Source: Polynucleobacter sp. MWH-UH2A | GTDB lineage: Bacteria; Pseudomonadota; Gammaproteobacteria; Burkholderiales; Burkholderiaceae | DNA length: 64,000 bases | NCBI RefSeq assembly: GCF_018687195.1 | Contig: NZ_CP061321.1 | Coordinates: 1,240,001-1,304,000, forward strand | Direction of reading: 5' to 3' | Part shown: in pieces, positions 1 through 12,183 of the stretch | Position numbering within the stretch: the first letter of the stretch is position 1 | How the letters are laid out: each line of letters starts with the position of its first letter | Translations under genes and position numbers: made by a program | Notes under the pieces: generated by a model | What the model saw: the letters and a program-made list of their open reading frames with translations, nothing else | Databases searched by the model: none | What the model was told of the DNA's origin: nothing

Positions 1-801
1 GAGCGCTGCCTCAAGCACAACATCATTGATGCCTGCTGGATCACCAGCGCCAATGGTTTTGCTCTTATTGATTTCGATATCGATATGAACGCCGTTATTA
101 CGTAGGAGCACAGAACTTGGGGCTGCTGCATCGCCTTGGTAGCCTACAAACTGCTTCTCATCTGCAAGGCCGGTAGTGCTGCCATCTTTGAGCTTCACAG
201 ACAATTTATTACCATCTACTGTGTACGCTACTGAATCACGATGTGAGCCCTTTGCCAAAGGCGCTGCTTGATCCAAGAAATTACGTGCATAAGCAACTAC
301 TTTTGCACCACGAATCGGGTTGTATGCCCCTGCTTTAGTGGCACCATCATCTTCTGAAATAACATCAGTGCCATACAAGGCGTCATATAGAGAACCCCAG
401 CGGGCATTAGCAGCATTCAATGCATAACGTGCATTGAGCACAGGAACAACTAATTGAGGACCTGCTTGTAAAGCTAACTCATCATCAACGTTTTTAGTTG
501 TGCCAGCAACTTTGCCTGGGACTTCATCAAGGTAGCCAATCTCTTTTAAGAATTTGCGATAGGCAGGCATATCTTTAATCGGGCCACGATTAGCTTGATG
601 CCATTTATCTAAATCCAACTGAATGCGGTCACGCTTGGCCAACAATGCTTCATTTTTAGGAGTGAGGTCTTTAACGATTTCATCAAAACCTTTCCAGAAG
701 TCGGCGCTCTTAATGCCGGTTCCAGGAAGCACTTTGTCTTCAATAAAACGATATAAAGGGGTTGCCACTTGAAGGCTATTGCAGATAGTACGCGCAGTCA
801 T
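1..801 (-). CDS. glcB: Malate synthase G, N-terminal part (cut by window edge)
   Basis: The protein makes malate from glyoxylate and acetyl-CoA in the glyoxylate bypass. Reading back from the ATG at 801 gives 267 residues beginning [20 protein letters not shown], which I recognise as the N-terminal alpha-helical clasp and the start of the barrel of malate synthase G. The family is about 725 residues, so roughly two thirds of the gene lies beyond the left edge. A TAAGG ribosome site sits eight bases before the ATG. The gene follows purA on the same strand after a 71-base gap with no obvious terminator, so read-through is possible. Family identity is from recognition of the sequence, not a search. 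Confidence 0.9.
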   Translation of the reverse strand, partial: MTARTICNSLQVATPLYRFIEDKVLPGTGIKSADFWKGFDEIVKDLTPKNEALLAKRDRIQLDLDKWHQANRGPIKDMPAYRKFLKEIGYLDEVPGKVAGTTKNVDDELALQAGPQLVVPVLNARYALNAANARWGSLYDALYGTDVISEDDGATKAGAYNPIRGAKVVAYARNFLDQAAPLAKGSHRDSVAYTVDGNKLSVKLKDGSTTGLADEKQFVGYQGDAAAPSSVLLRNNGVHIDIEINKSKTIGAGDPAGINDVVLEAAL

Positions 802-872
802 GTTTAAACCTTAGTTTCTAATGCAAAAATTAAATAACTTAAATAATTAAGGGAGGAATCGATTATTTTCCA

Positions 873-2231
<1,359 letters not shown>

Positions 2232-2283
2232 TTACAAAATAGGTTAAGGGTAAAAATTCTGTTTTAAGTTGATTGCTTCTTCT

Positions 2284-3444
2284 TTATTTCTTCTTTACTT
2301 CCCAAGAGCTGCCCTGCTTTACCAACTCTCGATCGCATTCATATTCAGCAGCCTCAACGGATTCACCAGCGAGTACCTGAATAACCACTTCGCCACGATT
2401 ACGCAAATCAGCAATCGCTTTTTCCAAAGCAGCATCTTGTACCCAAGGCGCCAAGATGGCCATCTTGCGAACAATTAACGGTGACAAGCTTGCTAAGGTC
2501 AGTAAATCCAATGAGAATCCTGTCGCCGGGCGTGAGCGACCGAAGGCTTGGCCTACCTGGTCATAGCGACCCCCTCTGGCAATCGGCTGAGGCAATCCGT
2601 CGACATAAGCTGCAAACATCACCCCACTGTGATACTGGTAACCACGCAGGTCAGCCAAATCAATACTGAGCTCAAGATTGCTATTGGCCTTACTAGTAGT
2701 GACGATGCGCTCTAAATCCGTTAAGGCTTGATCTATAGCAGCGTGCTTTGGCAATACTTTCTTAGCATTAGCCAATACTTCTGCGCATGGGCCATTGAGC
2801 TCAGTCAATGCCAGCAATGCATCAGCTACCTTAGCAGGTAAGCATGTAGCCCACTGGCGCAAACGGGGACGATCTTTACTTTGCAACAAGCCATATAAAG
2901 ATTCGACAGTGCTCTTATCGAGTTTTTGATCCGCTAAGATGCCAGCCAAAATTCCGGCATGAGATAGATCTAGGTAGACCCTCTTCAATCCTGCGACATC
3001 TAGAGTTTTGAGTAGCAAGGTAATCGCCTCAAAGTCAGCTTCCCAGCTAGCGCAACCATAAATCTCTGCACCCAACTGCAACTGTTCACGTGAAGAGCTC
3101 CCTACCGGGGTACGAGCGTGTGCCACAGACCCTGCATAGCAAAGACGAGTGACTCCCACACGATTCAATAGGTGCGCATCAATCCGTGCCACCTGTGGCG
3201 TGATATCAGCACGCAATCCCAAAGTACGACCAGATAGTTGATCTACTAACTTGAAGGTTTGTAGATTGAGATCGGAACCAGTACCCGTCAATAATGAATC
3301 CAAAAACTCCAGGATAGGAGGTGCTACGAGTTCATAGCCATAGGATTGATAGAGATCCAAAATCGAGCGACGTAAAGATTCGACTTTACGAGCCTCGGCT
3401 GGTAAAACATCTGCAATATCTTCAGGAAGTAACCAACGATTCAT
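2284..3444 (-). CDS. hisZ: ATP phosphoribosyltransferase regulatory subunit
   Basis: HisZ is a catalytically dead histidyl-tRNA-synthetase paralogue that pairs with the short form of HisG to make an active, histidine-sensitive first enzyme of histidine synthesis. The 386-residue protein begins with the class II fold seen in such proteins ([20 protein letters not shown]), carries a motif-2-like [13 protein letters not shown] and a motif-3-like RGGRYDQVG, and lacks the HisRS anticodon-binding domain. The partner hisG is not in this window. It lies between hflC and purA, the usual betaproteobacterial order. Distinction from hisS rests on length and on the true hisS at 10832-12160. Confidence 0.95.
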   Translation of the reverse strand: MNRWLLPEDIADVLPAEARKVESLRRSILDLYQSYGYELVAPPILEFLDSLLTGTGSDLNLQTFKLVDQLSGRTLGLRADITPQVARIDAHLLNRVGVTRLCYAGSVAHARTPVGSSSREQLQLGAEIYGCASWEADFEAITLLLKTLDVAGLKRVYLDLSHAGILAGILADQKLDKSTVESLYGLLQSKDRPRLRQWATCLPAKVADALLALTELNGPCAEVLANAKKVLPKHAAIDQALTDLERIVTTSKANSNLELSIDLADLRGYQYHSGVMFAAYVDGLPQPIARGGRYDQVGQAFGRSRPATGFSLDLLTLASLSPLIVRKMAILAPWVQDAALEKAIADLRNRGEVVIQVLAGESVEAAEYECDRELVKQGSSWEVKKK

Positions 3445-3464
3445 GATGTGAACTATTCGCTTTC

Positions 3465-4334
3465 TTATTTTTTACGCAGATACTTCAGGAAATCACTATT
3501 GGGCTCTACCACTATCACATCCTTCTTATCTTTGAAGGTATTGCGATAAGCCTGCAAGCTCTGATAGAACTCAGCAAAGTTTGGATCTCTGGAGAATGCT
3601 TCGTTATAGATAGCAATTGCCTTAGCATCACCCGCCCCTTTAATTTTTTGGGCTTCACGATAAGCTTCCGCCAAAATCGTATCGCGCTGGCGCTCGGCAT
3701 TGGCTCGTATCTTGTCAGACTCTGCAGCGCCCATCGAGCGCAGCTCATTCGCCACACGTTTACGCTCAGCTTCCATACGACGGTAAACAGAGTCACTGAT
3801 TTCAGCTAATAAATCAACACGCTTTAGGCGAACGTCAACGATCTCAACGCCGATATCAGAAGCGTCATCAGCAACCTTTTTGCGAATGCCCTGCATGACT
3901 TGCTCGCGCTGATCTGAAATCAATTCACGAACAGTGCGCTTTGTGAACTCTTCATTTAATGCTGAGCGCACCAACTGCGTTAAACGGTCTTGCGCAAGGC
4001 GCTCATCGCCTTTAAAGCTAATAAAGAACTTACGTGGATCTACGATGCGCCACTTCACATAAGAATCAACAAGTAGATTCTTCTTTTCAGCTGTAATAAA
4101 GCGTTCTGCTTCTGGGTTATCAATGGTCAAGATACGGCGGTCAAAGAAACGTACGCTCTCAAATGGCGCAGGAAACTTCACCTGGATACCTGGCTTCTCA
4201 ATCACGCGCACAATCTGACCAAACGAAAAGACGACGGCAAACTTTCGTTGATCTACGATGAAAATGCTTGATGAGAGCACATAGATCAAAGCGACAAAGG
4301 CAATAACACCAGCGATAAGACGATTGGCATTCAT
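3465..4334 (-). CDS. hflC: Protease modulator HflC
   Basis: HflC forms with HflK a large SPFH-domain cage in the inner membrane around FtsH and modulates its proteolysis. The 289-residue protein has one N-terminal membrane helix (about residues 5-25, [19 protein letters not shown]) followed by the SPFH domain ([20 protein letters not shown]) and a long charged helix rich in Glu/Arg/Ala (about 160-230). Its ATG overlaps the hflK stop by one base, implying coupled translation and matched amounts of the two partners. Length and order are standard. Confidence 0.96.
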   Translation of the reverse strand: MNANRLIAGVIAFVALIYVLSSSIFIVDQRKFAVVFSFGQIVRVIEKPGIQVKFPAPFESVRFFDRRILTIDNPEAERFITAEKKNLLVDSYVKWRIVDPRKFFISFKGDERLAQDRLTQLVRSALNEEFTKRTVRELISDQREQVMQGIRKKVADDASDIGVEIVDVRLKRVDLLAEISDSVYRRMEAERKRVANELRSMGAAESDKIRANAERQRDTILAEAYREAQKIKGAGDAKAIAIYNEAFSRDPNFAEFYQSLQAYRNTFKDKKDVIVVEPNSDFLKYLRKK

Positions 4335-5908
4335 TAGCGTGAATCCCGATCGCGACTGCGTAAGCCATCACGCTTATCTACTGACTTGCTGCCAGAAGTA
4401 TTTGCAGCACTTGATGCACCTGAATTATTTGCAGCTCCCGTCGGCGCTGGTGGCGCCGTTGTAGAGCTCGCTGAATTATTGGATCCAGTTGCACCACCAA
4501 CAGTTACAGAGCCCGAAGGGGTTTGTGTACCGCTAGTTGTTGCAGGCACGCCCGTTGCTTGCGCACTTTCGGCATTTACTTGGGAAACGATCTTATCAAG
4601 CGGCAAATACAACAAGCTATTGCTCTTATTGGTATCCACCAAAATCTTGGTTACATTGCTATACACCTCACTCATAGTGTCGATGTACATGCGAGTGCGC
4701 GTGACTTGCTGTCCTTTGGTGTACTCCGCCAGAATTTGTTTGAAGCGAGCTGCATCACCCTCCGCAGTCGCTACTACACGAGCCTTATAACCCTCTGCCT
4801 CTTGAACCAAGCGCGCAGCCGTACCCTTGGCGCGCGGAATGATGTCATTAGCGTATGCCTCTCCCTCGCTCTTGAGGCGCTCTTGGTCTTGACCTGCTTT
4901 AACCGCATCATCAAAAGCTGCCTGCACTTGCTCTGGAGGCTGAACGTTTTGCACGGTAACGCTGGTCACATAAATACCAGCCTTGTAGCTATCCAGAATT
5001 TTCTGAATAGAACTCGCCAGATCAATCGCAATCTTTTCGCGCCCTTCATACAACACGGTATCCATCTTGCTACGCGCCACGATCTCGCGCACAGCAGTTT
5101 CTGCTGCTTGCACTACAGCAGCATCAGGGTCGCGGTTATTAAATAAATAATCAGTTGGATCTTTTAGGCGGTACTGCACAGCAAAGCGCACATCAATAAT
5201 GTTTTCATCTTCAGTGAGCATTGAAGAATCTTTTTGATTGGTTGCCTTAATTAATACTGGGCGACCCACCTCAACTGAGCGAACACCCGATAAGTTCACT
5301 GTCTCTTCCGATTGAATCGGCCAAGGTAAGTGCCAGTTGATGCCGGACTTAGCGGTGTAATCGTACTTACCGAAAGTCAGCACTACGCCTGCCTGACCTT
5401 CTTGAATAATAAAAAAGCCACTGCCTAGCCAAATAAAGGCAGCAATGGCAATCGTCACCAAAAATCCTTTTTTGGATTCAAATGGATTTACGAAATTAAA
5501 GTTGGGGGCAGAAAAACCATTGCCACCACCTCCTGAATTACCTCGTTGAGATGGCGGAGGAATATCGGTGCTATTCGGTTTATTAGCATTTGGATTTGGA
5601 TTGGAAGCCGTGTTTCCATTTCCACTTCCATTCCCACCACTGCTCGCACCTCCTGGCTTTTTCTTGCCACCAAATAAGCCAGCAATGCGGTCATTGAAAT
5701 CACGCCACAATTCATCTAAATCGGGCGGGCCATCTGGTTTGGTTTGCTGACCAGTTGGTTTATCTGCTGGTGCGTTGGTTTGACCTGGATCTACTTTTGG
5801 AGCTTGTTCATTCTCCTGCCCCTCTTTGGCATCTTTAGATCCTCCGTTAGAGCTATTGCCCCAATTGGGATCATTGACCGAAAACAGGCCCAAGAATTTA
5901 CGCATCAT
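4334..5908 (-). CDS. hflK: FtsH protease activity modulator HflK
   Basis: HflK is the partner of HflC. It has a cytoplasmic N-terminal tail of about 145 residues that is very rich in Gly, Asn, Pro and Ser with no predicted fold, a single membrane helix near 150-170 (GFLVTIAIAAFIWLGSGFF), then the SPFH domain and a helical coiled region. The C-terminal 75 residues are again low-complexity (Ala/Thr/Ser/Gly) and end in an Arg/Asp-rich tag. At 524 residues it is about 100 longer than the E. coli protein, the excess being the two disordered tails. It overlaps hflX by 11 bases. Confidence 0.96.
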   Translation of the reverse strand: MMRKFLGLFSVNDPNWGNSSNGGSKDAKEGQENEQAPKVDPGQTNAPADKPTGQQTKPDGPPDLDELWRDFNDRIAGLFGGKKKPGGASSGGNGSGNGNTASNPNPNANKPNSTDIPPPSQRGNSGGGGNGFSAPNFNFVNPFESKKGFLVTIAIAAFIWLGSGFFIIQEGQAGVVLTFGKYDYTAKSGINWHLPWPIQSEETVNLSGVRSVEVGRPVLIKATNQKDSSMLTEDENIIDVRFAVQYRLKDPTDYLFNNRDPDAAVVQAAETAVREIVARSKMDTVLYEGREKIAIDLASSIQKILDSYKAGIYVTSVTVQNVQPPEQVQAAFDDAVKAGQDQERLKSEGEAYANDIIPRAKGTAARLVQEAEGYKARVVATAEGDAARFKQILAEYTKGQQVTRTRMYIDTMSEVYSNVTKILVDTNKSNSLLYLPLDKIVSQVNAESAQATGVPATTSGTQTPSGSVTVGGATGSNNSASSTTAPPAPTGAANNSGASSAANTSGSKSVDKRDGLRSRDRDSR

Positions 5909-7061
5909 TCGAAAAATAGCTTTGCTTAGGTATCGGATTAAATTCGGATGACTCGGGTCTTTCAGGTAGAGGAGCTAAAAACTCCTCAGGAGTCATCTGA
6001 GTTTTGGCACGATTTTGTTCAGCCCTCATTTTATCAGTCATTTGGGAGCATTCCGCTAAGGTTGAGCGCAGTAAATCAAGGCCTAAGCCGGACTGGGCTG
6101 ATAGGAAAATCTGGGCTGGGAAGCCTTGGGCGTCCCTCTCTAAAACCGCCCCATGGGTAAAGGTTTGGGGCATCAGGTCGATCTTATTCATCACCTCAAT
6201 GCGGGGGATCTCATCCGCCCCGATTTCAGCTAAAACCGCCTCTACCTCTGCTTTTTGCTCCTTGGCAACGGGGCTGCAGGCATCAATCACATGCAATATC
6301 AGGTCCGCATGGATCGTTTCATCCAAAGTAGCCCTAAATGCCTCCACCAACTGGTGGGGCAACTCCCGAATAAAGCCCACCGTATCAGACACCACAATCG
6401 ACCCCACCCCATCCAAATGCACCTTTCTGGAGGTGGTATCCAAGGTGGCGAAGAGCTGATCAGCAGCATAGGTACCAGCCTTAGTTAAAGCATTGAATAA
6501 AGTTGACTTGCCAGCATTGGTATAGCCAACCAACGATACCGAAAACACATCTTTGCGATTACGTGCCCGACGTTGCGTGCGTTGCTGACGCTGAAGTTTT
6601 TCTAATTCGTTTTCTAGGCGCTTGGCTTTGGTTGCCAACATCCTGCGGTCGAGCTCCATCTGGGTTTCACCGGGACCACCGCGTACACCAATACCACCAC
6701 GCTGCCGCTCCAAGTGACTCCATGCTCTGACTAATCGTGACATGCGATAGCGCACTTGCGCCAATTCCACTTGAGTCTTACCGATATGACTTTGTGCGCG
6801 TTGGCTAAAGATATCTAATATCAAGCCAGTGCGATCCATCACATGGCGCCCAATATGACGCTCGAGATTACGCTGCTGAGTTGGAGATAAGGGGTGATTG
6901 AAGATGGCCAGCTCTGCGTCTTGCTCTTCCATCACCCGCTTAAGCTCATTGGCTTTACCTGAACCGATAAATAAAGCAGGATCGGTTCTACCCTTACGGG
7001 CAATCACACTAGCTGCGGGTATAGAGCCAGCGCTATCAGCCAGAAGGCTGAGTTCGGCCAT
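5898..7061 (-). CDS. hflX: Ribosome-associated GTPase HflX
   Basis: HflX is a ribosome-splitting and rescue GTPase that binds 50S subunits under stress. Visible are the glycine-rich RGGIGVRGGPGETQ linker, a helical coiled region, and the G domain with G1 GYTNAGKST, G3 DTVGF and G4 NKID. The coordinates given start at the first ATG, but the open frame runs up to about 7139 and the extra 26 codons encode AARAVLVGVDTGREDF, the expected first beta-strand of the family. No ATG, GTG or TTG exists in that extension; a CTG at 7139-7137 overlaps the last codons of hfq. The true start is therefore probably upstream of the ATG. hfq and hflX would then be translationally coupled. Confidence 0.95.
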   Translation of the reverse strand: MAELSLLADSAGSIPAASVIARKGRTDPALFIGSGKANELKRVMEEQDAELAIFNHPLSPTQQRNLERHIGRHVMDRTGLILDIFSQRAQSHIGKTQVELAQVRYRMSRLVRAWSHLERQRGGIGVRGGPGETQMELDRRMLATKAKRLENELEKLQRQQRTQRRARNRKDVFSVSLVGYTNAGKSTLFNALTKAGTYAADQLFATLDTTSRKVHLDGVGSIVVSDTVGFIRELPHQLVEAFRATLDETIHADLILHVIDACSPVAKEQKAEVEAVLAEIGADEIPRIEVMNKIDLMPQTFTHGAVLERDAQGFPAQIFLSAQSGLGLDLLRSTLAECSQMTDKMRAEQNRAKTQMTPEEFLAPLPERPESSEFNPIPKQSYFSNDA

Positions 7062-7131
7062 GCTATCTGCAAAATCTTCGCGTCCTGTATCTACTCCAAC
7101 CAGAACTGCGCGTGCCGCATCTACTCCAGTT

Positions 7132-7374
7132 TTATACAGGGCTGCCTTCTTCTATACGAAAATCAATAGCACGAGCAGGAACGATCGTCGAGATCGCATG
7201 CTTGTAAACCATTTGCGTCACGGTGTTACGCAACAAGACAACGTATTGATCGAATGACTCAATATTGCCCTGCAACTTAATACCGTTAACCAGATAAATC
7301 GACACAGGAATGTGTTCTTTACGCAAAGCGTTCAGAAATGGATCTTGAAGTAATTGGATTTGTTTAGCGCTCAT
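7132..7374 (-). CDS. hfq: RNA chaperone Hfq
   Basis: Hfq is the hexameric Sm-like chaperone that helps small RNAs pair with mRNAs. The 80-residue protein has the Sm1 region ([29 protein letters not shown]) and the Sm2 signature YKHAISTI, with only a short C-terminal tail ([13 protein letters not shown]). The start has a good ribosome site, TTAGGAGCGGT-ATG. The 212 bases between der and hfq on the same strand are AT-rich, and on the minus strand contain a TTGATT followed by TATA-like hexamers around 7500-7550, a likely place for an hfq promoter. Confidence 0.98.
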   Translation of the reverse strand: MSAKQIQLLQDPFLNALRKEHIPVSIYLVNGIKLQGNIESFDQYVVLLRNTVTQMVYKHAISTIVPARAIDFRIEEGSPV

Positions 7375-7586
7375 ACCGCTCCTAATTTATTTTTGAATTT
7401 TTATTGATTTGTTTTTTATGGGAGTCTTGCTTTTGTTGTGCTGCTTTTATTGCGTTGCTTTTAATTTGTTGCCGTTTTAATCGTGTCTTAATTCTGCTTA
7501 AAAATGGATTCTTGAACTTGGTATATTGAGCCTAATTTTATAAAAATCAAGCCCTTACTCGAATCTAGGGATAAAACAGGAGAAAA

Positions 7587-8951
7587 CTAGCGCTTTTTCC
7601 CTTTTTTACCCTTATCCGCATCCACATAAGGATTTTTGGCGGTATTCATCTGGATTCGTAATGGGGTTCCCCGTAACTTGAAGACATCCCTAAAACGGCC
7701 TTCTAAATAACGCTTATAGCTATCGGTTACGCCACTTAAAGATGTTCCATGAATCACCACGATAGGCGGGTTCATGCCACCTTGGTGCGCATAACGCAAT
7801 TTGGGTCGACCCATACCTACTCGTTTAGGTTGCTGATGCTCCACTGCTTCTTGCAAGATTCGGGTTAAGCGTGGGGTTGGCAGTTTTGCCATCGCTGCCG
7901 CATAAGCAGAATCGACATCCTTAAAGAGCTCTTTTAAACCAGTGCCCTTCTTCGCTGAAATCGGATGCACATTAGCAAAATCCAAGAAACGTAATTTTTG
8001 CGCAATCTCTAGACGCGCACGCTCTTTCACGTAGGCATCAATACCATCCCATTTATTGACAGCAACGACTAAAGCACGACCGGCTTCAACAATAAAGCCA
8101 GCGATATGGGCATCTTGCTCGGAAATATCTTGCTGCGCATCGAGCATCAAAATCACGACGTTGCAATCCGCAATTGCTTGTAATGTTTTGACAACAGAAA
8201 ACTTTTCAATCGCCTCAAATACCTTGCCACGACGACGCAGGCCTGCGGTATCTACTAGGATGTAAGGCTTGCCATTGCGCTCAAAAGGAACTTCAATCGC
8301 ATCACGCGTAGTTCCTGGCATGTCAAACGCAATAACGCGCTCTTCACCAATCAATTTGTTAATCAGGGTGGATTTACCCACGTTTGGACGACCCACCACC
8401 GCAATCTTCATAGGGCGATTAGGGTCGTTCGCTAACTCTTCTTCGTCCGGCTCCTCAATACCTAAAGAATCGAGTGCATCATCCAACAGGCCACGGACAC
8501 CATCACCATGCGCAGAAGAAATCGGAAAGGGTTCACCAAGTCCAAGCTCATGAAAATCTGCAGTCACTAAACCGGCTTGCATGCCCTCAGTTTTGTTCAC
8601 CGCCAAAATGACGGGTCTGCCAGACTTGCGCAAGAAATCCGCAATGACTCTGTCTTGTGGCGCTAAACCTAAACGGCCATCGACCAAGAAAATCACAATG
8701 TCAGACTCAGCAACCGCTTGTTTGGTTTGCTTTGCCATCTCAGCCACGATGCCAGTCTTGGCAACCGGCTCAAAACCACCGGTGTCTACACAAATAAATG
8801 CGCGATCGCCAATGCGACCTTTGCCATAGTGACGGTCACGCGTTAAACCAGAAAAGTCGGCAACGAGAGCATCACGCGAACGCGTTAAGCGATTAAAGAG
8901 AGTGGACTTCCCGACATTGGGACGACCAACGATGGTGATGACTGGATTCAT
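7587..8951 (-). CDS. der: Ribosome biogenesis GTPase Der (EngA)
   Basis: Der is an essential GTPase for 50S subunit maturation. The 454-residue protein has the diagnostic two consecutive G domains, each starting GRPNVGKST (about residues 8 and 187), with DTGG/DTAG G3 motifs and NKTE/NKWD G4 motifs, then a KH-like C-terminal domain with a basic tail (KGKKGKKR). Its ATG overlaps the bamB stop by four bases (ATGA), so the two are probably co-translated. Confidence 0.98.
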   Translation of the reverse strand: MNPVITIVGRPNVGKSTLFNRLTRSRDALVADFSGLTRDRHYGKGRIGDRAFICVDTGGFEPVAKTGIVAEMAKQTKQAVAESDIVIFLVDGRLGLAPQDRVIADFLRKSGRPVILAVNKTEGMQAGLVTADFHELGLGEPFPISSAHGDGVRGLLDDALDSLGIEEPDEEELANDPNRPMKIAVVGRPNVGKSTLINKLIGEERVIAFDMPGTTRDAIEVPFERNGKPYILVDTAGLRRRGKVFEAIEKFSVVKTLQAIADCNVVILMLDAQQDISEQDAHIAGFIVEAGRALVVAVNKWDGIDAYVKERARLEIAQKLRFLDFANVHPISAKKGTGLKELFKDVDSAYAAAMAKLPTPRLTRILQEAVEHQQPKRVGMGRPKLRYAHQGGMNPPIVVIHGTSLSGVTDSYKRYLEGRFRDVFKLRGTPLRIQMNTAKNPYVDADKGKKGKKR

Positions 8952-10099
8952 TTGGGGCTATAGGCGGCAATCTTCCCGCCTTGAGACTGAATCACAATCA
9001 AACCACCTACCGCAATCGGAGCTGCTGATATCGGGCTGCTGTCATGACGAATACGTGCCACCATCTCACCATTGGCTTGTGCAAATGCATGCACATAACC
9101 TTGTGCATCGCCCATCAATAGCACTCTTCCAACCGCAAGAGGTTCTCCTACATCACGGAATGTCAGCTGGGTATTCTCCCAAAACTGTCCGCCATCTTTT
9201 GTTGCAAAGGCAAATACATGCGACTTCTCATTAGCAGAGAATACTAAATCTGAGCTTTGCGCAGTTCCGGTATAGCTTGAGAAATCTTTAAACCAGAGCA
9301 AGTTGCCAGTACGTGCTTGACCGCAACCGATACGCCCCTGATAAGACACTGCGCACAGAATCTCCCCTTCCATGCTGGGCTTAGCCGTCACATCATTTAA
9401 GCGCTCAATTTCAGAGAAACCTTTTGGAAAAGACACTGGGGTCTCCCAAATTAACCCGCCATTGGCAAGTGCAATCATGCCAAAACGACCGCCTGCAAAA
9501 CCGGTCACAATCACTTCATTGTTAATTGGCAACATGCCATAACCTACACGCAATGACAATGCGGATTGTTGACGCTGGTAATTCCACTTACGAGCACCTG
9601 TTTGTGCATCTAAACCAATGAAACGGTTATCAAGTGCACGAATAACGACTACGCCACCGGCAACTACAGGCTCGCTTAATACTTCGCTACCGACATTGAC
9701 ATTCCACAGGGCCTTGCCTGTATCGTCGTAGGCATAAACATTACCCTTAATAGATACTGCGACAGTCGTACGGCCGTCTGAACCAGGACCAATAGCCAAA
9801 CGCTCAGGTACAGAGACTTCCCACACCTTATTACCAGAAGCCAAATCAATCTTCGCCAAATTGCCGCGGTGCGATGCTGCATAGACCGAGTTACCCGCTA
9901 CTACCGGATGAAAATTAAATGACTCGGATGAGCCAACGCTGGTAGACCACACTGGTTGCAAATCAAATTGATTTTTGACTTCAACCAACTCGGCAGGTTT
10001 ACGAACACGAGAGTTTCCAGAGCAAGCGACTAGCGCTGCTGCAACTACTCCTAGCACGAAAACTTTACTTACCAACCCTACCATGCGCTTAGCTACCAT
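8948..10099 (-). CDS. bamB: Outer membrane assembly lipoprotein BamB
   Basis: BamB is a periplasm-facing lipoprotein of the beta-barrel assembly complex. The N-terminus is a lipoprotein signal ending LVAC (Cys near residue 26), followed by a beta-propeller of PQQ-like repeats (for example [46 protein letters not shown]). I chose the ATG at 10099, whose A is the last base of the preceding TGA stop (TGATG), over the GTG one codon upstream. It lies between the YfgM-type chaperone and der, the standard gammaproteobacterial and betaproteobacterial arrangement. Confidence 0.95.
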   Translation of the reverse strand: MVAKRMVGLVSKVFVLGVVAAALVACSGNSRVRKPAELVEVKNQFDLQPVWSTSVGSSESFNFHPVVAGNSVYAASHRGNLAKIDLASGNKVWEVSVPERLAIGPGSDGRTTVAVSIKGNVYAYDDTGKALWNVNVGSEVLSEPVVAGGVVVIRALDNRFIGLDAQTGARKWNYQRQQSALSLRVGYGMLPINNEVIVTGFAGGRFGMIALANGGLIWETPVSFPKGFSEIERLNDVTAKPSMEGEILCAVSYQGRIGCGQARTGNLLWFKDFSSYTGTAQSSDLVFSANEKSHVFAFATKDGGQFWENTQLTFRDVGEPLAVGRVLLMGDAQGYVHAFAQANGEMVARIRHDSSPISAAPIAVGGLIVIQSQGGKIAAYSPK

Positions 10100-10758
10100 C
10101 ACTGTGCAACTCCTCCAACCGCATCAAGCTTCACCTTCAAGAGACGGCGCGCCTCTTCAGGAAACTCTTTAGCTTGATCTAATTTTTTCCAAGCATCTTG
10201 ATAGCTAGTTTTAGCTTGCTCATTTTTCTTTTGCGCCAAATACCAATCCCCACGACGCTCAAGCCAAAGGGCTTCGAAGCCTACAATGGGCTTGCTCTGC
10301 AAAATCTGATCTGCTTCAGCAAAGTCTTTTTCAGTGCCTTGTTCAATCAGTTGAGATACCAAACGCATCTTGGCTAAAGCAAGATAGGCATCATTAGAAG
10401 CATTCTTAGCAGCCCAGCGTAAATAATCTAATGCCTTAGCACTATCACCCGCATCAGAGGCAATACGAGCAGCAATCAAACTGGACATTGGTGCATATGG
10501 TGTGCGGGCAAAATCTTTTTGCAAATCATCTGCTGCACGTAAAGTTTGCTCTTTATCACCCTTTGCAATGGCAGTTACCATCGTCTCGTACAACTTGGAT
10601 GCCTCAAGCGCTTGACTATTGCGCCACCATTCGTAACCACTATAAGCGGCATAGGCAAATAATGCGACTGTGGCAACGCCGGTAATGAGGTTGCGATACT
10701 TTTGCCAAAACGCTTTGAATTGGTCTAATTGTTCTTGTTCTTCTAAATCTAATGGCAT
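10099..10758 (-). CDS. YfgM-like membrane-anchored tetratricopeptide protein
   Basis: This is a 219-residue protein with a short cytoplasmic N-terminus, one membrane helix near residues 24-42 (ITGVATVALFAYAAYSGYEWW) and a C-terminal alpha-helical TPR-like domain. It matches the YfgM/ancillary SecYEG chaperone family (TPR_21 type) by layout and by its position between hisS and bamB. In E. coli the homologue links the SecYEG translocon to periplasmic chaperones. The stop TGA overlaps the bamB ATG by one base. Confidence 0.88.
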   Translation of the reverse strand: MPLDLEEQEQLDQFKAFWQKYRNLITGVATVALFAYAAYSGYEWWRNSQALEASKLYETMVTAIAKGDKEQTLRAADDLQKDFARTPYAPMSSLIAARIASDAGDSAKALDYLRWAAKNASNDAYLALAKMRLVSQLIEQGTEKDFAEADQILQSKPIVGFEALWLERRGDWYLAQKKNEQAKTSYQDAWKKLDQAKEFPEEARRLLKVKLDAVGGVAQ

Positions 10759-10831
10759 ATCAATCCAAACTCATAAATCACGTTGTTTCAGGTAACAGCT
10801 ACTTATATAGGTATATCGCTATTCCACTATT

Positions 10832-12160
10832 CTATTCGGAGGCACCAACCAAGGCGTCAATTGCTGCCTCAAGCACCCCATCCAAAGGCACGGTCTTTTG
10901 CTCCCCTGTACCACGCAGGTCTTTTAGGGCTGCCTCGTTCTTGGCCAGCTCATCTGGACCAATAATGACGGCAAACGCTGCTCCACTGGCATCAGCCTTC
11001 TTCATTTGAGACTTGAAGCTGGCAGATTGACCATCTGGCGGACAGAACAAAATCGTATCGATGCCCGCACTGCGCAAACGCTCGGCAATGATCATGGCAG
11101 CAGTCAAGGTCTCGCCACCTTGATGCAAAACAAAAATATCGCATTGGGCTTGGGTCTCAGGCAAAGATCCGGAAACCTTCATGAGTTCGAGAACACGCTC
11201 CATCCCCATTGCCCAACCACATGCCGGAGCAGCCTTACCACCCATGCGTTCAATTAATGGATCATAGCGACCCCCACCTGCAATCGTGCCTTGCGCACCT
11301 AACTCATCAGTAATCCATTCAAAGACGGTGAGGTTGTAGTAATCCAAACCACGAACCAAGCGTGGATTAATTTTGCAAGGAATATTGTTTGCCTTGAGCA
11401 ATGCTTGAACTGCCTCAAAATGCTTGAGTGATTCTTCACCCAAGAAATCTAATAACTTTGGTGCGCTCTCAATCAAAGCTTGCATCTCTGGATTTTTAGA
11501 ATCCAAGATGCGCAGTGGATTGGTTAATAAACGACGTTGAGAATCTTCATCCAGCTGTGACTGGTTTTTCTCGAAGTACGCCACCAAGGCTGCGCGGTGC
11601 TCGGCACGCTCATTTGCTTGGCCTAATGAATTAATTTCAAGGCGCACTCCTTTGAGACCCAACTCATCCCAAAGGCGTTGTCCCATGAGAATGATTTCAG
11701 CATCAATATCTGGGCCCGCAAAACCCAATGCCTCAATACCAAATTGATGGAACTGGCGATAGCGGCCACGCTGTGGGCGCTCATGGCGGAACATCGGACC
11801 TGTGTACCAAAGACGCTTTGGTCCTTCGTAGAGAAGATTATTTTCAATAACGGAGCGTACTAATGCCGCAGTTCCTTCAGGTCGCAATGTAAGCTGCTCA
11901 CCATTAAGACGATCCTCGAAGGAATACATTTCTTTTTCTACGATGTCGGTGACTTCACCAATGCCTCGTTGAAATACCGCTGTAGCCTCCACAATCGGCG
12001 TTCTTAAAAACTCATAACCATAAGCACGAGTAAGGTCACGCAGAACATGCTCAAGATGCGCCCATTGCGCAGCATCAGCCGGCAATAAATCATTCATGCC
12101 ACGCACGCCATTGATTTTTTGTGCCTTTTGAACTTTAGCTTGATTGTTCTGGTCAGTCAT
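10832..12160 (-). CDS. hisS: Histidyl-tRNA synthetase
   Basis: This class II synthetase charges tRNA-His. The 442 residues include motif 1 around [13 protein letters not shown], motif 2 with [13 protein letters not shown] and [17 protein letters not shown], the histidine loop [15 protein letters not shown], motif 3 [14 protein letters not shown], and a C-terminal anticodon-binding domain from about residue 345. The N-terminus carries about 15 residues more than E. coli HisRS. It lies 23 bases downstream of ispG. Confidence 0.98.
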   Translation of the reverse strand: MTDQNNQAKVQKAQKINGVRGMNDLLPADAAQWAHLEHVLRDLTRAYGYEFLRTPIVEATAVFQRGIGEVTDIVEKEMYSFEDRLNGEQLTLRPEGTAALVRSVIENNLLYEGPKRLWYTGPMFRHERPQRGRYRQFHQFGIEALGFAGPDIDAEIILMGQRLWDELGLKGVRLEINSLGQANERAEHRAALVAYFEKNQSQLDEDSQRRLLTNPLRILDSKNPEMQALIESAPKLLDFLGEESLKHFEAVQALLKANNIPCKINPRLVRGLDYYNLTVFEWITDELGAQGTIAGGGRYDPLIERMGGKAAPACGWAMGMERVLELMKVSGSLPETQAQCDIFVLHQGGETLTAAMIIAERLRSAGIDTILFCPPDGQSASFKSQMKKADASGAAFAVIIGPDELAKNEAALKDLRGTGEQKTVPLDGVLEAAIDALVGASE

Positions 12161-12183
12161 TGTCTTGTTCTTATTGTTTTTAA

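Noticed and set aside
4523..5146. Long plus-strand frame opposite hflK
   Set aside because: It is the antisense shadow of a strongly conserved gene and shows no ribosome site.
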